Part shown: one piece after another, positions 57,082 to 64,000 of the stretch | How positions within the stretch are numbered: the stretch's first letter is position 1 | Layout of the letters: every line of letters begins with the position of its first letter | Assembly (NCBI RefSeq): GCF_011440375.1 | Contig: NZ_JAAOIR010000001.1 | Location: 310,001 to 374,000 of the forward strand | Direction of reading: 5' to 3' | Length of the DNA stretch: 64,000 nucleotides | DNA from: Halorubellus sp. JP-L1 | GTDB taxonomy: Archaea > Halobacteriota > Halobacteria > Halobacteriales > Natrialbaceae | Translations under genes and position numbers: made by a program | The notes under the pieces: model-generated | What the model was told of the DNA's origin: nothing | Seen by the model: only the letters and a program-made list of their open reading frames with translations | Databases searched by the model: none

Positions 57082-58971
57082 TCAGAACAGGCCCTTGAGC
57101 CACGCCGCGAACCGGCCGAACGCGCCCTTCGACGACCCGCCGTCGTCACCACCCGCCGACGCCGCGTCCGCACTCCCGTCCGCCGACGATGCCGCCGCGC
57201 TGACCGTCGCCGACTCTGCTTCCTCCACGTGGTCCGACTCGGCAGCGGCGGGCGCAGCCTCCTCGACGTCGTCCGATTCGGCTCCCACGGGCTCTGCTCC
57301 CTCGACGTCGACTGGGTCGGTCTCTGCGGGCTCTGCCTCTTCGACATCGGCCGACTCCGGCTCTGCTCGTTCTGCATCCGCCGGCTCTGCCGGCACTGCA
57401 TCGGTGGACTCCGCTTCGACCGCATCCGATGACTCCGCACTCGCCGGCTCCGCCTCCACCGGCTCCGTCTCCACTGGTTCCGTCTCCACCGGCTCCGCCT
57501 CCACCGGTTCCGGCTCCGTCTCCGTCGATTCCGGTTCTGCCCCTGGGGAAGCCGCTTCCGTCGCATCCGCTTCCTCGGGCGGATGTTCCGTCGTTTCCCC
57601 CTCCGCGGCCGGTGATTCCGGAGCGTCCGCTTCTATCGGTTCCGACGTCGCATCGACCGCGTCCGGCTCCTCGTCCACGGGCGCAGCCGCGTCCGGCTCG
57701 TCCGTCTCGGCCGCAGCCGGTTCCGTGTCCGCCGCCCCGGCGGCCACCGGTTCCTGAGGCTCCTCCTCGGTCGCGGCGGGTTCCGCATCCGTCGAGCCGT
57801 CTGCCGCTTCCCCGGCCGACGCCTCGACGGCGTCGCCGTCTGCGGGCTCGGCGGCAACGGCCTCCTCCGCAGCCGGTTCCGGCGCTTCCGCCGCCGCCGG
57901 TTCGGGGTCGGTCGGCTCCGCGTCGACCGAATCCGTGTCGCCGGGTCCTGCATCGGCCGTGGCACCGTTGGCGGGCTCTGCGGCCGCAGGTTCCGCCGAC
58001 GCGGGTTCGGGGTCCGAACTGGTCGGTTCCGGACTGGTCGGTTCCGGACTGGTCGGTTCCGGCTCCGCGGGTTCGAACGGAGAGGCGTCGGCGTCGACGG
58101 GCTCGCCGCCCTCCTCGATGTCGTTCTCCATCGACGCGAAGACGTCGTCGAGACTCTCGTCGACCGGACTGTCCGGTTCCGGGTCGGACTCGTCCGGCTC
58201 GTCGTCCGTCGTGAGGATGTCGTCGATGCTCTCGTCGGTCGTCAGGAGGTTCCCGATCGCTTCCTCCTCTTCCTCCTGAGAGATCTCGTCGGGGTCGTCG
58301 GAGGCGTCGGCGGCGGCGTCGGGCGCCGGGTCGTCGGGAACGAAAGCGTCGACCTGGTCGGCGGACAGCAGCGGGCCGCCGGCGAAGGAGACGCGATCGC
58401 CGAGGTTCGACCGGAGCGAGTCCAGGTTCGACTCGTTCACGAGCACGAACCGCCAGCGGTCGTCGTCCGCCAGGCGGACGAACGTGAGCGGGGCGCCGTC
58501 AAGGACGGCGGTCTCGATGGCGTCGACGATGGCGGGATAGTTCGAGTCGCCGAGGTCGTGCGCGGGGTAGGAGAACGAGAGGTCGCGCACGTTCCCCGAC
58601 GGGTCCGCGACCTCGACCGTCCACGGACTCGGATTCGCGCCACTTGCGGCGAGCGCGTCACCGTTCGCGTCGGTGATCGAGACCGACCCGCCGATCGCGG
58701 AGAGCACGGCGTCGAGTTGTGCGCCGACCTCGCTCTGCTCGTACTCTCGTGGGGCGTCGATGCCGCGCGAGGAGTTCGAGAGGACCTTCAAGAGCGCCGC
58801 GTGCACGGCCGACGCGGACGGGTTGTCGGGGAGGGCCGACGCGACGACTCGCCGCGGGTCGACGTCGTCGGGGACCTCGCCCCCAGCGTGAATCGCCCGA
58901 ATCTCGTCGTTCGATAGTCCAAAACCGCGACAGATTTCGACGTACGCAGAGAGCGCTGAGTTACCCGTCAT
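57082..58971 (-). CDS. Large acidic protein with ordered N-terminal domain and C-terminal amphipathic segment (2 of 3)
   Basis: 629 residues. Residues ~1-215 look folded: a helical part (SALSAYVEICRGFGLSNDEIRAIHAGGEVPDDVDPRRVVASAL) and an alpha/beta part (WRFVLVNESNLDSLRSNLGDRVSFAGGPLLSADQVDAFVP). Then come ESIDDILTTDDE and ESLDDVFASMEND, motifs like those in the neighbouring protein, and ~320 residues of Glu/Pro/Ala/Asp repeats (EPTSPEPTSPEPT, EPVETEPVETEPVE). It ends GAFGRFAAWLKGLF, resembling GFFARLKAWLFG of the downstream neighbour. TTTAATTCC upstream suggests its own promoter. Function unknown; no domain was recognised. Confidence 0.65.
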   Translation of the reverse strand: MTGNSALSAYVEICRGFGLSNDEIRAIHAGGEVPDDVDPRRVVASALPDNPSASAVHAALLKVLSNSSRGIDAPREYEQSEVGAQLDAVLSAIGGSVSITDANGDALAASGANPSPWTVEVADPSGNVRDLSFSYPAHDLGDSNYPAIVDAIETAVLDGAPLTFVRLADDDRWRFVLVNESNLDSLRSNLGDRVSFAGGPLLSADQVDAFVPDDPAPDAAADASDDPDEISQEEEEEAIGNLLTTDESIDDILTTDDEPDESDPEPDSPVDESLDDVFASMENDIEEGGEPVDADASPFEPAEPEPTSPEPTSPEPTSSDPEPASAEPAAAEPANGATADAGPGDTDSVDAEPTDPEPAAAEAPEPAAEEAVAAEPADGDAVEASAGEAADGSTDAEPAATEEEPQEPVAAGAADTEPAAAETDEPDAAAPVDEEPDAVDATSEPIEADAPESPAAEGETTEHPPEEADATEAASPGAEPESTETEPEPVEAEPVETEPVETEPVEAEPASAESSDAVEAESTDAVPAEPADAERAEPESADVEEAEPAETDPVDVEGAEPVGAESDDVEEAAPAAAESDHVEEAESATVSAAASSADGSADAASAGGDDGGSSKGAFGRFAAWLKGLF

Positions 58972-59056
58972 TTACGATACGGGACCAATATTCCGGCAAG
59001 GAATTAAACCTGACCCCCGAACCATCGCTCGCACGCTGGCGAGGACCGACCGCTCG

Positions 59057-59836
59057 CTACCCGGTGAGGATCGACCGAATCCGTGACGCCAACCCGCCCT
59101 TCTCCCCGTCGTCGTCGGGTTCGTCCGCGCTCTCGTCCGACGCCCCGGACGTGTCGGGTTCGTCCACGGTCGCGTCGGGGTCCTCGTCGTCGGTGACCGC
59201 CGCGTCGTCGGGGTCCTCGCCGTCGGTGACTGCCGCGTCGTCGAGGTCGACGTCGTCGAACGTCGCGGCGCGCTCCTCGAACGAACCGGACCCGGCGTCG
59301 TCGGACAGCGAGAAGTCGTCCCTGCCGGTGGCGGGGTCGTCTATCGCGGTCGCGTCGTCGACGGTAGTGTCGGCGGACGCCTCGTCGTCGCCGGTCGCGA
59401 ACAGCGACGAGACGTCGGCGGTGCGTTCGGCGTCGTCCTCGGTCTCGACCCAGAGGAAGCCGTCGGCTTCGCGGCGTTCGGTGAGCAGGAGGTCGTCGAG
59501 TGCGCGCTCGTCGGCGCGGATGGCGTCGTCGATCTGGTCGACGTGCGCTTCCTCCTCGTCGGCGCGAGCCATGATGTCCTCTGGGGACTCCCCGGCGACG
59601 TCGGTGACGGCGGTCGCCGAGTCGTCGTCGTCGTGTTCGTCGCGCAGCTGCTGGAACAGTTCGTTCGCGGTCGTGTCCTCCGGCCCGGGCGTCGTCGCGG
59701 TGTCGGGCGTGGTCGTGTGGTCGTCGGACGCTTCGTCGTCGATGGAGACGTCCGTGTCGTCGGTGCCGAACAGGTCCTCGACGTCGAGCGTGTCCGACCG
59801 ACCGGCCTCGGGACTGGTGCTGGTGGGTTCGGACAT
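59057..59836 (-). CDS. Acidic low-complexity protein with C-terminal amphipathic segment (3 of 3)
   Basis: 259 residues from ATG 59836. It starts MSEPTSTSPEAGRSDTLDVEDLFGTDD, has a predicted helical hairpin (ELFQQLRDEHDDDD...EEEAHVDQIDDAIRADERALDDLLLTERREADGFLWVETED) and an Asp-rich second half with the near-repeat DDAAVTDGEDPDDAAVTDDEDPD. The C-terminus is KGGLASRIRSILTG, again a short basic amphipathic segment. Promoter-like AAATTTAACTTC lies upstream. Together with the two genes downstream it forms a same-strand cluster of similar architecture, each probably with its own promoter. Function unknown. Confidence 0.62.
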   Translation of the reverse strand: MSEPTSTSPEAGRSDTLDVEDLFGTDDTDVSIDDEASDDHTTTPDTATTPGPEDTTANELFQQLRDEHDDDDSATAVTDVAGESPEDIMARADEEEAHVDQIDDAIRADERALDDLLLTERREADGFLWVETEDDAERTADVSSLFATGDDEASADTTVDDATAIDDPATGRDDFSLSDDAGSGSFEERAATFDDVDLDDAAVTDGEDPDDAAVTDDEDPDATVDEPDTSGASDESADEPDDDGEKGGLASRIRSILTG

Positions 59837-59959
59837 CGGGGTACTGGCTAACAAACCTGTACCGTGAGAAGTTAAATTTTCCCCATCGAGTTCTCTCACT
59901 TTGTTAGTCATCTGGGGTCGACCCGGGACGTTAACTTCGCTCGCGTGGTGGTCGTCGGT

Positions 59960-60934
59960 ATGCGACTGGGCATCATCTCGACGGCGAACATCGGCGTGAA
60001 GGCGGTGATACCGGCGATCCAGCGGAGCGAGCACGAGGCCGTAGCCATCGCGTCCCGGAGCGAGGAGCGCGCGCGAGCGGTCGCCGCCGACCTCGGCATC
60101 GAGCGCGCGTACGGGTCCTACGAGGCGCTGCTCGCGGACGAGGAGCTCGACGCGGTCTACGTCCCGCTCCCGAACGCGGCACACGCAGAGTGGACGAAGG
60201 CGGCCGCGGACGCGGGTCTGGACGTCCTCTGCGAGAAACCGCTGGCGGTCGACGCCGACGAGGCCCGCGACGTGGTCGCGCACTGCGAGGACGCGGGCGT
60301 GACGCTCATGGAGGCGTTCATGTACCGGTATCATCCGCGAACGCGGCGAGCGCGCGAGATAGTCTCCGAGGAGCTCGAGGACGTGCGCGGTGCGTTCGCG
60401 ACGTTCCAGTTCCCGCTCCGCGGTCGCCCGGACGACATCCGACTCGACCCCGACCTGGCCGGCGGGAGCCTCATGGACGTCGGGTGTTACGCCGTGAACG
60501 TCACGCGCACGCTCCTCGGCGAGCCGTCGGCAGTGTCCGCGCGGACCGTCGACTCGCGGGACTGCGGCGTCGACACGCACGTCGCGGCCACCCTCGAGTA
60601 CGACGGCGCGACCGCGCAGGTGTCGTCGTCGTTCGACACGCACGAAGTCCAGCGGTACCGGATCGAGGCCGAGAACGGCTGGCTCGAGGCTCCGGCGGGG
60701 GCGTTCAACCCGAGTACGGACACCGTCGAACTCCGGTGGGGGACCGACGGCCGCGAGGTCGTGGAGACGTTCGACGCCGGCGACCAGTACCGCTCGCAGG
60801 TCGAGCACTTCGCGGACTGCGTCGCGTCCGGCGCGACGCCGGAGACTGGCGGCGCGGAGGCGGTCGCGAACATGGAAGTCGTCGACGCGATATACGAGAG
60901 CGCCGACGCCGGCGAGCGCGTCGTGCTCGAGTGA
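59960..60934 (+). CDS. Gfo/Idh/MocA-family NAD(P)-dependent oxidoreductase
   Basis: 324 residues from ATG 59960; a GTTAAC TATA-like element ends 25 nt upstream (59931-59935), fitting a leaderless message. Rossmann fold start RLGIISTANIGVKAVIPAIQ, then VYVPLPNAAHAEW, CEKPLAVDADEARD with the conserved Lys, and MEAFMYRYHPRTRR. GGSLMDVGCYAVNVTRTLLGEP is typical of the xylose dehydrogenase / dimeric dihydrodiol dehydrogenase subgroup. A sugar dehydrogenase function is likely; the sugar is not determined. Divergent from the acidic-protein cluster. Confidence 0.88.
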   Translation: MRLGIISTANIGVKAVIPAIQRSEHEAVAIASRSEERARAVAADLGIERAYGSYEALLADEELDAVYVPLPNAAHAEWTKAAADAGLDVLCEKPLAVDADEARDVVAHCEDAGVTLMEAFMYRYHPRTRRAREIVSEELEDVRGAFATFQFPLRGRPDDIRLDPDLAGGSLMDVGCYAVNVTRTLLGEPSAVSARTVDSRDCGVDTHVAATLEYDGATAQVSSSFDTHEVQRYRIEAENGWLEAPAGAFNPSTDTVELRWGTDGREVVETFDAGDQYRSQVEHFADCVASGATPETGGAEAVANMEVVDAIYESADAGERVVLE

Positions 60935-60985
60935 GTCGTCGAACGCAACGCGGGACGACCGTCTCGCACGCATCCGCGTCCCGCG

Positions 60986-62005
60986 TCAGTCGACGAGTGC
61001 GTCGATGGAGCGTGCGACGGCGCGGGCGCGTCGGTCGAACTCGGGGCTCTCGGGGTTTTCCCACGTCGCGAGCCCGCTGACGGGTCGACTGAGCGCGACC
61101 AACCAGTAGAGGTCACGGAGCGGCAGGTCTGGTCCGAACGACAGTTCGTCGTAGAGGGCTTCCTGGACCGGCGTTGGGTCGTCGAGTTCGTTCGTGAGGA
61201 GGTACTCGAGGTTCACCGCGGCGAACGTCGCCGGCCCGATCTTGGCGCGTTCGAGGTCGATCAGGCCCGAGAGGTCGTCGACGGACGCGGGGGGTCGCCC
61301 GTCGGGCGCGAGGAGGTTCCCGGGCGAGAAGTCGGTGAGGACGACCGAGGGCGACGGGTCGGACGGGAGGCGATCGCGGTTGGATTCGAGGTACTCGAGG
61401 GCGTCGGGCGCGACGCGCTCCAGGGCCGGGTGTGGCGCTGGCGACTCGAAGTGCTTGGACGCGTAGCCGACGAGCCAGTCGTCGAAGTCGTCGTGGGTCG
61501 CGACGAGTTGCGGGTCGTCGTCGACCGATTCGACGGCTCGAACGGACCCGTACCCGACCGCGGCCTCGGGCGGAATCGCGTCGAGCGCGTCGACGGTTTC
61601 GCCGACGAGCGAGACGGCGGCGGGGTCGGTGAAGTTCTCGACGTCGTCGAATCCCGAAGCGAGCGGCGTGCCGTCGCAGTACGTCGTGGCGACGGCCGGC
61701 GGTTGCTCGCCGTCGCCGGGGTCGAATGCGAGGACGTGCGGGACGGGGAGGGACGTATACGCGCGGAGGACGCGGGCGGCGGCGACGCCCCCGCGGAGGT
61801 TCGCGGCCGACGAGAGCGTCCCGACCTTCAGAACGAATCGCGCGGCTCCCTGGTCCGGTGGATCGACGACGAACACGTCGTTCACGCCGTCGCCGACGTG
61901 CGTCACCGCGGTCGACGGGAGCGAATGGGGATCGTCGACGACGTCGACGCGCTCGAGGACGCGACGGACGTCGTCGATACCGAGCGACGCGGAGACGGAG
62001 GGCAT
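60986..62005 (-). CDS. Aminoglycoside-phosphotransferase-like kinase (APH family)
   Basis: 339 residues. The kinase-like fold is seen in VTHVGDGVNDVFVVDPPDQGAARFVLKVGTLS (nucleotide loop and Lys), VPHVLAFDP and ATTYCDGTPL (hinge). The catalytic loop is VVLTDFSPGNLLAP, where the usual HGDxxxxN reads TDFSPGN: Asp and Asn are kept, His-Gly are not. LIDLERAKIGPATFAAVNLEYLL carries the second Asp (usually DWE/DFE). Likely a small-molecule kinase (sugar, choline or homoserine type). Divergent from the HAD-phosphatase gene. Confidence 0.8.
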   Translation of the reverse strand: MPSVSASLGIDDVRRVLERVDVVDDPHSLPSTAVTHVGDGVNDVFVVDPPDQGAARFVLKVGTLSSAANLRGGVAAARVLRAYTSLPVPHVLAFDPGDGEQPPAVATTYCDGTPLASGFDDVENFTDPAAVSLVGETVDALDAIPPEAAVGYGSVRAVESVDDDPQLVATHDDFDDWLVGYASKHFESPAPHPALERVAPDALEYLESNRDRLPSDPSPSVVLTDFSPGNLLAPDGRPPASVDDLSGLIDLERAKIGPATFAAVNLEYLLTNELDDPTPVQEALYDELSFGPDLPLRDLYWLVALSRPVSGLATWENPESPEFDRRARAVARSIDALVD

Positions 62006-62139
62006 GCGAGCGCGTTCGATGTCGACTCAAGTATGCGTATCGGTCGCTCACCGTCCGTGCCGGTCGAACGCGACCGCGGTGGTCGGTTCGCTCGCCGCGA
62101 CCCCTGCGCTTACGCTCCCGTCGCCCGAAGCGTCTGGCG

Positions 62140-62922
62140 ATGCCGAACTTCGATGGGGTCGTGTTCGACGTAGACGGGACGATCCTGCGCGGGACGACGC
62201 CGATCCCGGGTGCGGCGGAAACGGTGCGGGCGGTCCGGGAGTCGGGCGCGCGGGTGGCGTTCGTGACGAACAACCCGACGCGGACGCCGGCGTCGTACGT
62301 GGAGAAGCTCGCCGACGCTGGCGTTCCCGCGGCCGCCGAGGAGGTGGTGACGTCGGGGTCGGCGACGGCTGCGTTCCTAGCGAGCGAGCACGCCGGGGAT
62401 GCGGCGTTCGTCGTCGGCGAGCGCGGTCTGCACGAGCAGGTCGCCGACGCGGGCCTGCGCGTGGTCTCGGAGCCGCCGGCGGCGGACGGCGTGGTCGCGT
62501 CGATCGACCGCGAGTTCACGTACGACCGACTCGCGGGCGCGCTCCGGGCGTTCGAGAGGGGCGTGGACTGGTTCGTCGGCACGGACCCGGACAGGACGAT
62601 TCCGACGGACGAGGGCCTCGTCCCCGGGTCTGGTGCGGTCGTCGAGTCCGTCGCCGCGGTCGCCGAGCGCCGCCCGGACGCGGTCCTCGGGAAGCCCCAT
62701 CCGTTCACTCGCGACCTCGTCTTCGACCGGCTCGGCTGCGATCCCGCGGACGCGCTCGTCGTCGGCGACCGCCTGGACACCGACGTCGCGTTCGGCGAAC
62801 GGGCCGGCGCGACGACCGTCCTCGTCGAGACCGGCGTCGCCACGCGGGCGGACGCGGCGGCGAGCGACGTGACGCCCGACCACGTGTTCGCTGCGGTCAC
62901 CGGCGTCCGCGACCTGCTCTGA
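62140..62922 (+). CDS. HAD-superfamily phosphatase (NagD-like, class IIA)
   Basis: 260 residues from ATG 62140. Motif I FDVDGTI (nucleophile Asp10, acid Asp12), motif II FVTNNPTR, motif III/IV KPHPFTRDLVFDRLGCDPADALVVGDRLDTDVAFGERAGATTVLVETG. The ~100-residue C2 cap between motifs II and III identifies the NagD/4-nitrophenylphosphatase class. It dephosphorylates nucleotides or sugar phosphates; physiological substrate unknown. It may work with the divergent kinase-like gene, but that is only position-based. Confidence 0.9.
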   Translation: MPNFDGVVFDVDGTILRGTTPIPGAAETVRAVRESGARVAFVTNNPTRTPASYVEKLADAGVPAAAEEVVTSGSATAAFLASEHAGDAAFVVGERGLHEQVADAGLRVVSEPPAADGVVASIDREFTYDRLAGALRAFERGVDWFVGTDPDRTIPTDEGLVPGSGAVVESVAAVAERRPDAVLGKPHPFTRDLVFDRLGCDPADALVVGDRLDTDVAFGERAGATTVLVETGVATRADAAASDVTPDHVFAAVTGVRDLL

Positions 62923-62984
62923 GCCTCGAACGGTCGGTCGACCTCGTCGGACGAGAATCCGTACCCAGCTGGCCATTCGAACCG

Positions 62985-63704
62985 TCATCCCGGGAGCCGC
63001 GCGAGCAGCACGACCGTCTCCGCGTCGGGATGGTCGGCGTCGACGAGCCGACCGTTCGCGCGGTCGCGGCTGGCGTCGACCGAGTCGCGGAGTCCGACGG
63101 CGTCGTAGACGTCGAACCCGGTGGCTTCGAGCAGGCGCGTGCTCTCGTCGGGGCCGAGGACGGTCCACTCCATGGGTTCGCCGCCGTCCAGCCACGCGTC
63201 GCTCGGCTCGGCCCGCGTCTCCGTGCCGACGGTGACGTAGCAGACGCCGCCGGGCTGGAGGACGCGAGCGAACTCCTCGTAGACCGTTTCGTGCTCGCTG
63301 GTCGGGACGTGGATGACGGAGCGAAACGCGGTGACGGCCGCGACGGCGTCGCTGGCGAGCGGGAGCGCGGTCATGTTTCCCTGGACGACGCGACCGGGCG
63401 CAACGCGGGCCGCTCTGGCGACCTGGCCGGTGGCGGCGTCGACGCCGACGACGGGCCGGTCGGGAGCGAGGCCGTCGAGGACTGGCCGCCCGTTCCCGCA
63501 GCCCGCGTCCAGCACTGCGCCGTCCGCGGCGTCCACGCGCAGTCGCGCCAGGAGGGCGTCGTCCTCGCGCGTTCCCCATTCGCCGGTGGCGGGATCCGAG
63601 GATTCGCTGGAGTCGCCGGGGTCGCCGCAGTCGGGGCTGCGGACCGACGGCTGCGGACGGTCGTCCTCGAAGTGCACAGTCGCTTGAGGGTACCCCGACG
63701 GCAT
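62985..63704 (-). CDS. Class I SAM-dependent methyltransferase
   Basis: 239 residues from ATG 63704. Motif I is VLDAGCGNGRPVLDGL (64-79), followed by VVGVDAATGQVARAARVAPG, GNMTALPLASDAVAAVTAFRSVIHVP and LQPGGVCYVTVGTETRAEP. These are the methyltransferase-11/25-type blocks. A disordered N-terminal ~45 residues precede the fold. A second gene just upstream on the same strand encodes a protein whose C-terminus aligns with this one (MEWTVLGPDES / MEWSTYGAEKS, then FDVYD), so they are tandem duplicates. Target molecule unknown. Confidence 0.85.
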   Translation of the reverse strand: MPSGYPQATVHFEDDRPQPSVRSPDCGDPGDSSESSDPATGEWGTREDDALLARLRVDAADGAVLDAGCGNGRPVLDGLAPDRPVVGVDAATGQVARAARVAPGRVVQGNMTALPLASDAVAAVTAFRSVIHVPTSEHETVYEEFARVLQPGGVCYVTVGTETRAEPSDAWLDGGEPMEWTVLGPDESTRLLEATGFDVYDAVGLRDSVDASRDRANGRLVDADHPDAETVVLLARLPG

Positions 63705-63790
63705 GGGTGTTCCGCCAAAGTGACGTGGGTGGTCGGCTGCGAGTGCGCCGGGCCGCCGGAGCGAGGTCTCGTCGCGGGGCAGCGATGCCG

Positions 63791-64000
63791 TCAGTTCGCG
63801 AGTCGCGCGAAGCAGAACGGGTGGCCGGCGTCCTCGGCGTCGGGGTCGACGATGCGGGTTTCGTCGGGCGCGTCGCCGTCCTGGACCGTGTCGACGACGC
63901 CGACCACGTCGTAGACGTCGAACCCGGCGTCGTCGAGCAGTTCGCGGCTCTTTTCTGCCCCGTAGGTGCTCCACTCCATGGCGGTGCCGGTGTCGAGCCA
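63791..64000 (-). CDS. Methyltransferase paralogue, C-terminal part (5' end outside window)
   Basis: The frame runs off the right edge. The visible ~69 residues include WLDTGTAMEWSTYGAEKSRELLDDAGFDVYDVVGVVDTVQD and end HPFCFARLAN. They match the C-terminal part of the neighbouring methyltransferase (WLDGGEPMEWTVLGPDESTRLLEATGFDVYDAVGLRDSV), so this is the second member of a tandem pair. The SAM-binding motifs lie outside the window. Confidence 0.75.
   Translation of the reverse strand, partial: WLDTGTAMEWSTYGAEKSRELLDDAGFDVYDVVGVVDTVQDGDAPDETRIVDPDAEDAGHPFCFARLAN

Overview
The window comes from the chromosome of an extremely halophilic archaeon (class Halobacteria). The DNA is very GC-rich, almost every predicted protein is acidic, and archaeal marker genes are present: srp19, gar1, rpl10e, an MBF1-type factor, a salactin-like actin homologue, a PGF-CTERM sorting signal, and TATA boxes about 25 nt upstream of leaderless start codons. 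Genes are dense on both strands. The only long stretch without a supported gene is about 27.2-28.2 kb, beside a tyrosine recombinase.

Layout. 0-6 kb: end of an hflX GTPase gene, HD phosphohydrolase, amidohydrolase, UspA, then birA and tyrS on the minus strand. 6-11 kb: divergent HxlR regulator/DoxX pair and a three-gene ABC-2 exporter operon, one permease of which is fused to a PrsW-like intramembrane protease domain. 11-19 kb: aldo/keto reductase, macro-domain protein, aldehyde dehydrogenase, MFS transporter, ornithine-cyclodeaminase family enzyme and a presenilin-like protease. 19-23.4 kb: srp19-gar1 and a cobalamin-type ABC importer (btuF divergent from btuC-btuD). 23.5-28 kb: two paralogous lipoproteins, an integrase with a partner gene, and the gene-poor stretch. 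28-36 kb: AI-2E family transporter, HisG-like protein, large acidic coiled-coil protein, UlaG-like hydrolase, rhomboid protease and METTL5-like methyltransferase. 36-45 kb: the salactin locus (zinc-ribbon acidic protein, salactin, membrane protein, MBF1) followed by a CDP-alcohol phosphatidyltransferase, adenylate-kinase-like NTPase, hisC, a second AI-2E transporter and a full-length second hflX. 45-53 kb: GMC oxidoreductase pair under a DtxR-type operator, FAH-family hydrolase, tRNA-Glu, nhaC, and divergent Dpp-type permeases. 53-64 kb: rpl10e, sucCD, three acidic low-complexity proteins, a Gfo/Idh/MocA oxidoreductase, a phosphotransferase, a HAD phosphatase and two tandem methyltransferases.

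The most unusual pattern is a set of very short reading frames that fill the gap before a downstream gene and hand over to it by overlapping stop and start codons (ATGA, GTGA or TGATG). They occur between srp19 and gar1 (50 codons of decapeptide repeats), between btuC and btuD (two in series), between the adenylate-kinase-like gene and the phosphatidyltransferase gene (15 codons), in front of dppB (a ladder of five) and in front of doxX. In three cases the spacer has been enlarged by tandem duplication, and the unit lengths (30, 35 and 29 bp) are exactly those that keep the handover in frame. Most carry a Shine-Dalgarno-like GAGGTG inside their last codons. This suggests termination-reinitiation is actively preserved there; translation of these frames is inferred and not demonstrated.

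A second theme is a group of acidic, disordered-looking proteins (56.1-59.8 kb, plus the membrane protein beside salactin) that end in a short basic or aromatic amphipathic segment. Several also share IDDI/LDD-type short motifs with the coiled-coil protein at 30.6 kb. Three different intramembrane protease families (PrsW-like, presenilin-like, rhomboid) also occur within 28 kb.
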